From assembly GCA_026826555.1 (NCBI GenBank), contig JAKSZT010000116.1, positions 3,218,415 to 3,282,414 of the forward strand: a stretch of DNA of 64,000 nt. Direction: 5' to 3'. Under the pieces are notes generated by a model. That model searched no databases and was not told the origin of the DNA. It saw only the letters and a program-made list of their open reading frames with translations. Source of the DNA: Tolypeutes matacus (lineage: Eukaryota; Chordata; Mammalia; Cingulata; Chlamyphoridae). The position numbers and the translations under genes were made by a program. This document shows positions 57,546 through 64,000 of the stretch, in pieces; the first letter of the stretch is position 1; every line of letters begins with the position of its first letter.

Positions 57546-58915
57546 GTCTACAAATCAGCCCCCTTTATCATTCTTCAACCCCTTAGCCTCTACCAGGGTC
57601 CCATGATCTGTTATTTTCTTCCATTTCTCTTCCCTCTCCACCTTAATAACTTACTGGCCTCACAAACCTGACATGCTCTGAAATTCATTTCTGCAGCATA
57701 AGTCAAGAACCTAGATTAAATCCAGTATCACTACCTTGTATTTTTTTATGCTTTTGATATTATTAGAAAATAATAACTTTTTAAAAAAACCTCATGACAC
57801 TACCATGCCATTAAGCATTCAGAGGCCAAATCTACACAAATGCAATTCAACCAAAGATGTCAAATTAATCAACCTTTTAAGAGTCTGGTTGGTATTAGAA
57901 GGAGATATGTGAATATTATATTAATAGCAATGTGTTTTTGGTCCCTGAATGTTTTGGGGTTGTTTGTGAAAACAGGAGATATTTGTATTAGTTTTTACAG
58001 GAACTCCTTTCTCTGCTGCATATTCTGAAGGTTGATTGCTCTTTGCCCAGGTAGAAAGCTAGCTATTATATTAGAGAACCCCCTCTGCTAAGCCCAGGGC
58101 ATGCCATTCCAGAATCTTTTCAGAATATCCTTTGGGAGAACTTAATGTCCTTGGGGACATGAGGTAATGACTTGATCATGAGGAACTTTGCAAGGCAGGG
58201 AAGGGCTGGGGGATATAAAATGCAGGAATTTACCTTTATGTGCCAAACAGTAGAGGAGCAAATGTAATCAAGGTACTTCATGCACAAATTAACATTTATT
58301 GAATGTGTATATAATATCAACTATATCTAATGTATATATGGTAAAAAATGAAGAAATATACTATGCTGAAGTAAAAAAAAAAAACCTCTTCATGCAAATA
58401 GATTGCAATTTATTAGTGTGAGATAATATCCAGACTCAAGAGAAATTAGTTGTATAGCTTACCAAAATTCCTGAAAATAAAGATGGATGGTTTCAGAAGG
58501 CCTATCCCTTTGCAGTGTATTTGGTTAATGTAAATGTTAATCAGGCATATAATATATTTTCAAATTTGAAAGTAGAGAAAGAGAAAAGTAAAGAATGTAA
58601 AAATGTTTCATCACCAGATGAATATAATGATTGTTACAGGAAAGCGGTATATTTTAAAAATGAGATTTTAGACATCCTTCCATGTATACACACAAAATTT
58701 CAGATTTTGAATTTTCAACAGGAGAAATTTATTTTCAATCAATACATCTGAATTAAGAAAAACAGCCTCTGACATGACTCTTAAATTGATCATTTAAATC
58801 CTGGAGAAATGTCAAATGTAAGTACCAAAAATCACAATTATATTTCCATTTTCAAAAACTGATTTTTCTTAAAGCACAAATTTTCCTTATTACAAATTTA
58901 TCCTAATTTGGAAGT
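57546..58915. other. Intergenic, no gene recognised
   Basis: AT-rich. A TATAAAA motif at about 58216 in a slightly GC-richer patch (58080-58270) could belong to an old LTR. An A-run at 58374-58385 may mark a retroelement end. No coding evidence. Confidence 0.35.
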
Positions 58916-59050
58916 GGCATACATAAATTGTTAAGTTAAAATTCACTTAAAATAAAATTAACCATTTTAAAGCATACACTTCAGTGACATTTAGAACATT
59001 CCCACATTGTACAAGTATCAACTCTCTTGGTCTATCTATAAATATTTTAA
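58916..59050 (+). mobile_element. Possible L1 3' UTR relic
   Basis: AAAATTCACTTAAAATAAAA, TTAACCATTTTAAAGCATAC and ACTTCAGTGACATTTAGAAC resemble the widespread L1M/L1ME 3' UTR text (ACCATTTTAAAGTGTACA, TTCAGTGG). Short and diverged. Confidence 0.5.
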
Positions 59051-60097
59051 ACAATATCAGTCTCAGTGAAACAAGAGCCATTTCAGTAAGCTGACCTTAA
59101 AAGTAAGATCATCATGGGGCCATGAGAAATTGTACAACATGGCAATTCTCTCATTTGAAAACAAGAAAAATAAAAGAGTGCATTTCAAAAATTTCACTGC
59201 CAAGTTTGCCAAAGTAAAATTATTATAAATTTTAAATATTGAGTAATGTCTAAATGTTTAAAATTAATGTTGGAAGTTTTATTCCCTGTATTTATAATTT
59301 TTCACCTTTTTTCCCCATCTATGTAAGCATGTAGGGAAAATTAGCCATTAAAATTTTAATAAAAATATATACATAGGAGCATCATTTTCCCTCTCACCTC
59401 TGGCTCTGATGTGGCTCTGTCCCCAACTTCTTCACTGGAAGGTTGCAATATTTTGCATATTCATTTCAGTATTGTAAATAGTTTTCCCTTCTCTTTGAGT
59501 CTATCAAGACTGTCTCCAGCAAGAGTCCTGAATCTGTAAAAAAGTCTTACAGCATGTCATAATTCATGTAGGCAAAGCCCTCAATGAATGGATATTTATT
59601 AAAATACATCCTGCTAAAATATAACTTGGGAAAGTAGAGAATAAACCAGTCTCTGGCAGTATCACAAAAAAATGAAGTTTTAAGAAAAATACCTCGGAGG
59701 AGCCATGACAAAGTTCTCTCCTAAGCAATGGGTGTTAAGAGGAAGCTGAAAACTCACGTTGATGTGTTCAAAGAGTCCCAGAGTCAGAACTGCTCCTTGT
59801 GGGTCCCAAGGAATTCAGCATTTATCTTCCATCTGGACCCATCCTGGATCCCTGGGGAAGAACTGGGAGGTTTTTTTGGCACAGTTCAGTCAGAAAATGT
59901 GGCTTGGCGTCCTCTCCTGGCCAGAGCCTCACAAAGGAGGATGATTCAGGCTCATTGTCTTTAATATGCTTTGTCAATAAAGGTATAAAAAGCAAAAAAA
60001 TAAAAAATAAAAATACCCACAAGTGGAGAGGATGTGGAGAAAGCAGAGGGATGCTCATTTAGTGTCGGTGAGATTGTAAAATGGCAAAGGCTGTCAG
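59051..60097. other. Intergenic; L1-tail-like text at its end
   Basis: No gene recognised. Bases 60020-60090 (GTGGAGAGGATGTGGAGAAA, GATTGTAAAATGG) resemble an L1 ORF2 tail and recur, diverged, at 61190-61270 and 63615-63690. Confidence 0.4.
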
Positions 60098-60443
60098 GTG
60101 ATCCCAGTTTCAAAAACAGGCTGTGAGAATGAGTAATGAAACAAACTTGCCAAGCAGAAAGCTGGGATTTCCAAGATACCTGATCTGAAATGTGCTGAAG
60201 CTGTTCAGAAATTCTTCCTTGAAGATATATAGCTTGGCAAAGGACTTACAAGCACAAGAATATGAGAAAGCTGTGGAGACTTTCAACACTGCTTCTGCCC
60301 TGTGTGAACAGCCACAGGTGTGATCACAAGTTTTATAATGATCTCTTCCAGCACAAGTTTTCCAGGGGCTTTTGGCAAAGTCCCAAACAATCTATCAGAG
60401 AATTGCAAATGCCCAGAGCTTATCCAAAGATGATGTGGAATGA
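60098..60443 (+). pseudogene. TOMM20: TOMM20 processed pseudogene, 5'-truncated
   Basis: TOMM20 is the receptor subunit of the mitochondrial outer-membrane import complex (145 residues in human). Here the sequence enters in the region after the N-terminal membrane anchor (DPSFKNRL), continues QKLAKQKAG, PDLKCAEAVQKFFLE, then a stop and a frameshift, EYEKAVETFNTASALCEQPQ, and ends ANAQSLSKDDVE at TGA 60441-60443. No introns, several in-frame stops and loss of the anchor mean a dead retrocopy. Related text may continue as 3' UTR to the AATAAA-like stretch at about 60936. A TOMM20L origin is less likely but not excluded. Confidence 0.85.
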
Positions 60444-61009
60444 AAAACAAACATGGGGATCCTGAAACCTGAATTTAAAATATTTTAAAAAATACTCTAC
60501 AGAGAATATGAGCTCTTGGTGAATAAGGGCAACTGAACTTGATACCAACTCATGAACCACACTGAAGCCTTCCCAGGATTTTTTTTTTAATTGTGTAAAT
60601 CCACTTTTCTCTTTTATTTATTTTTCCCAGTGAAGAGTGTATTTTGAGGACAACTTTGCATTTTATAAATACTCAATTTTCAAGTTATTAAAAATTGAAA
60701 TACCATGGATTTGGTGTTTTCCTAAAATGTGTAATTATAATGAACATCCATGTAGCAATACTTGCTTAAAATACCCAGTGCTCTGTCTTGTAAGAAAGGG
60801 GGAAATTATGTATACATATGAGAAAGCTGAAGAATTCATATTTTGAAAACTAGTACATTTTATCTTCCATATGAAAATTGGATGAATACTTGATTGTTTA
60901 TCCAACCTTAGCATTTAAATTTTTTGAGAGATTAAAATAAATTTAAAATGGAAAAATGGGAAGTTCTGCTCCCTGATTATGTGGCATTGCCCCTACACCT
61001 CTCTCTCTA
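60444..61009 (+). other. Possible 3' UTR of the TOMM20 retrocopy, then unknown
   Basis: AT-rich, directly downstream of the pseudogene stop. TTAAAATAAATTTAAAATGG (about 60930) could be the end of the retrocopied transcript. I cannot verify this without the parent gene. Confidence 0.4.
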
Positions 61010-61290
61010 AGCTGGAAATCACAGGACTGGAATATGGGTGCTATCAGGGGCAAGAGGTATCCTAAAACAGCAAAAGAGTTGGAACTTTTATGCAGCATCT
61101 GTATCTGTGATCTCTAAATGGTAAGACATCTGTGTATTTTAATAAATGTATCTTGTCCATAAAGGTCCCCCAATTTTTGGATTAAAAGAAAAAGACTAGG
61201 GATGGAGAGAATCTGGAGGTGGACATAGAAGCACTCATTCCTGCTGGTGGGTTTGGAAAATGGCCCATTGTACCACTTCTGTGCAAGATG
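61010..61290 (+). repeat. Local diverged repeat, unit 1
   Basis: AGGACTGGAATATGGGTG, GGGGCAAGAGGTATCCTAAA and ACAGCAAAAGAGTTGGAAC match 63410-63480 (GAATTTTTGGATACCATGGG, CCAGAGGTACCCTATAACA). The L1-tail-like GAGAATCTGG...TTTGGAAAATGG block follows in both. It is either a low-copy local duplication or two copies of an unrecognised old element. Confidence 0.5.
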
Positions 61291-63409
61291 ACACGGCCAT
61301 ATCTCCAGAAGCTATGTATGGAGGTAAGAGCAATGTTCACCATGGCACAATGTACACCTGCCACCAGACTCTAAGAAGGGATGGTTCCTTAAGATGGAGA
61401 GGGACTCATGTCATACTTGTCAGATGTGGTTGCTAATGAGGAGGACCAACTGGGCAGACCCCTCACACTCCTGGCACCACCCCAAACATAGCCACTGAGA
61501 ATGGGTGTCCAGGGCCCTTCACATCCTGCTAAACTGGCAGTCCAAATTTTTGGCCATGTGGAAGACAAAGCATAGCCCCAGCCACAACTGTATCCCAACC
61601 AAACTGTGGGTACCACAGAAGGTACAACTTATGGGCCCATATAAAAATTTCTGGTAAGGGGTGCCCAAAAATGAGCAGAACAGACCCTGAGCAGGATTGC
61701 ACACCCCTCCTCCACTGTGGGGTGCTGTGGTCTTGGACAAAGTCTTGGGGGAATCCTGGGAGCCAGTCACAGACTCCCTACCTTGGGCCAGTCTTATACT
61801 GGTTCAGGTTCCTGGGTGGTGGTGAGGGCACTCAGAAAACAGGTGGAGTCTCAGGTGTTGGGTGGAAGGTTGGAGATATCTGTGTTTCCACTTGATTTTC
61901 TCTCTGGAATCTGGTCAACATGACAGGCAGGTGGCAAAAGTGAAAGCAGTCAGAATCCAGGGGTGAGCTCCCAAATATCCATGGCAAGCAACAGGTGGAA
62001 GGGGGTCGGGTGGGGTATGGTCATACTCTTCAGAATTCCTATCCTGGCCTTGAATGGACAAAAAATTTTAAGGAAATTTAAAAGCCACCAGCACCATTAG
62101 TCAACCATCATGTTCAGAAAGAAGCTAGGTTCTCCTCAAATCTGACACAACACCACTGCCATCTCTGGGAACAGCCACTTTGCCTTACAAGAGCATAAGT
62201 GCAACTCCAGTTGCAATTTGTGTACAAGAAGAACAAAAAGCATCCCATGCCCTGAGCACCCACGAAAATTCACTTTATCATTCACTCTGCAAACAGCCTG
62301 TGAACTTATGTTCAGGGCTAGAGGCACACAACACAGAATGGAAACTCAAGACCAGGGTTGGAGCTCAGTCACAAGTTTGGTCCAATGATTTCCATTCCTA
62401 GAACCCTGATCAAGATTCAAGAAGCAAATTGGTCATAAGGGACCAGGAAGAGGGTACCAGACATTTCACTGTAAAATCTGCCAAGTCCACTTTAATTCAG
62501 AAATGCAACTAAAGCTGCAAATTTCTAACCAAGACCATAATGATTGAGTTGCAGATCAATGTATAGGCCAAAATGTCCTAACAAGAAACATTCAATAGGT
62601 GCCTCTGGGATACTTGCTTTCCTGCAAATGTGTCAGTCAGGGGAAAACAATCATTCTCTGGTTATTTTTCAAAAGTTGTGATCAGACTTAGAAACAAGGT
62701 GAGATATTTTCCTGACAAAAAGTGGGGACTTCCTCACATGACTGTAGAAATTCTGGAACCCCTGAGACATTATTGTGGGGAAGCAATTCAGATGAGTGCA
62801 AGACTTAACTCCTGGATTCCATCTTGATTTGTTCACAGGTATCATGGACTGTTTCAGACCCAAGTACATTCAAATCCTTTGGATCCTACTACATCTGTAT
62901 CTCTTGGCTGAATTCTATATTTGTGGTGGCCGTGTCAGGGTTATGAAGTCACATTGTCTTGCATTTTCTCAAGATAGTAAAAGATAAATAATTTTCTTCA
63001 TTTCACATTTTAGTTGGAGATATTCAAAAGAAATAGAAAGCGATATCACACAGCTGTGACTACCTGCTTGTACATTTTGTTTAACTCAGCTTGCAGCTCC
63101 CTCACCAGGCAAAGTTGCCAAACAGAATATCTTTAAATTGAAATGGAGCTGGCTATATGGCCCCTGTCAGCACCTCTCATGGATTAAGCAAGAAGACAAC
63201 AACGTTAAATATTTTCATGTAATCACTTTCTAATTTCCAAATCTCTTTTCATTTCTCATCATGCCACATCATTTCGTGGGAACCTGATTTAAAAATGTTT
63301 AGAAGATTTTTTAAAAATTATCTTTGAATCATGCATCATTCTTTCCACTGACTTTGAGGAAGGTCATATTGCAAGTCATTCACCCACTCCTCTTTTTAAG
63401 CTGATGGAC
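61291..63409. other. Intergenic, no gene recognised
   Basis: Mixed composition with overlapping chance-length frames on both strands (for example 61519-61770 and 61671-61923). No domain, splice or repeat family recognised. CCACTGCCATCTCTGGGAAC at 62153 echoes 63689, again suggesting locally repeated units. Confidence 0.35.
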
Positions 63410-63800
63410 TCCAGAAGGCTGGAATTTTTGGATACCATGGGCCAGAGGTACCCTATAACAACAAAAGAGAGAGAACATTTTTTTGGAGCATTTCTATGTG
63501 CAATCTGGTAAAAGTTGGCTGTGTATGTGTTTGGTTTGTTTGTTTTTAATGTGCATTGTCAATAGAGGCATGAAAAGTAAAAATAAACAGCATTAATATA
63601 AAAAATACCCAAAGTGTAGGAGAGGATGTGGAGAAAGGCAGAGGGATGCTCATTCAGTTCCAGTGAGACTGTAAAATGGTGAAAGCCACCACTGCCATCT
63701 GGAAGACAGCCACTTCTTCAAGAAGCTAAGTATCAATCTGCACAATGGTCACAGCAGCATGATTGACATACACCACCTGATGTAAATTGGGAGGGTTTCA
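63410..63800 (+). repeat. Local diverged repeat, unit 2
   Basis: Matches 61010-61290 as described there, and its second half (63540-63690: TGTCAATAGAGGCATGAAAA, GAGGATGTGGAGAAAGGCAG, AGGGATGCTCATTCAG) matches 59965-60085 more closely. Three related units in 4 kb point to local duplication. Confidence 0.5.
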
Positions 63801-64000
63801 TAAGATGAAGTTGGATCTAGGCTGGATCTGGTGGTCCTTGTCACAACCGTTGCTGACCACTGGTACTTCCTGCCCTTGTCCAAGCCAACTCCCAAAGACC
63901 TGCTCCTCCAAACTCCACTGATCACTATGCTTGCTTTCTGATGTATGTACTGTTGTCCACAGGGATCCTGTCATGTTTCAGACACAAGGAATGCTCTATC
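63801..64000. other. Unrecognised right edge
   Basis: No feature identified. GTTTCAGACACAAGG near the end echoes 62851 (GTTTCAGACCCAAG). Confidence 0.3.

Noticed and set aside
61519..61923. Overlapping frames on both strands as exons
   Set aside because: Chance-length frames in a GC-richer patch, with no consistent frame or splice context.

Overview
The window looks like repeat-dense intergenic DNA from a placental mammal, most likely a xenarthran (sloth, armadillo or anteater). It is AT-rich and CpG-poor. LINE-1 fragments in both orientations and of several ages dominate it, and ancient MIR, L2 and MLT1-type LTR relics lie beneath them. The lineage call rests on two tRNA-derived SINE copies (10179-10364 and 47014-47229) whose head I recognise as the armadillo/sloth (DAS-like) type. 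No intact host gene, functional RNA gene, CRISPR array or operon is visible, and nearly every long open frame belongs to a retroelement or is antisense to one.

Layout. 1-945: 5' part of a minus-strand L1. 946-2285: L1 3' ends. 2750-4012: a copy of a noncoding retroposon family, here called family X, split into inverted and direct halves. 4013-13005: mostly unrecognised single-copy sequence with MIR, a tRNA-SINE, and an L2 interrupted by an LTR. 13100-15800: full-length family X inserted in an old L1. 17400-19170: class I endogenous retrovirus remnant (LTR, primer-binding site, broken gag). 19200-21470: old L1 5' end interrupted by a Tigger1-related, A-tailed insert. 21475-23310: family X on the minus strand. 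23311-28655: the best-preserved L1 (minus strand, broken ORF2). 28656-32398 and 34958-39175: two copies of an internally deleted L1 (derivative A). 40562-43917 and 51493-54204: two copies of a second, differently deleted L1 (derivative B) with about 107-bp tandem monomers in the 5' UTR. 44050-49792: an L1 with a different, pyrimidine-rich 5' UTR, interrupted by a SINE and a solo LTR. 49793-51490 and 54508-54810: more family X. 55290-57545: old L1. 60098-60443: TOMM20 processed pseudogene. 61010-63999: diverged local repeats and unrecognised sequence.

How it fits together. The most interesting content is a set of L1 parasites. Derivative A keeps ORF1, a small ORF2 piece and the 3' UTR, and has lost the endonuclease and most of the reverse transcriptase (a HAL1-like plan). 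Derivative B keeps the 5' UTR, about 55-60 ORF1 codons and the extreme 3' end. Each occurs twice with identical internal junctions but different flanks, which suggests that each deleted form spread as a family. Family X (at least seven copies) has no sense protein and shows hallmarks of L1-driven retroposition: A-tails, target-site duplications, 5' truncation and a twin-priming inversion. All boundaries were read by eye and carry an error of about 5-30 bases unless a target-site duplication fixes them.
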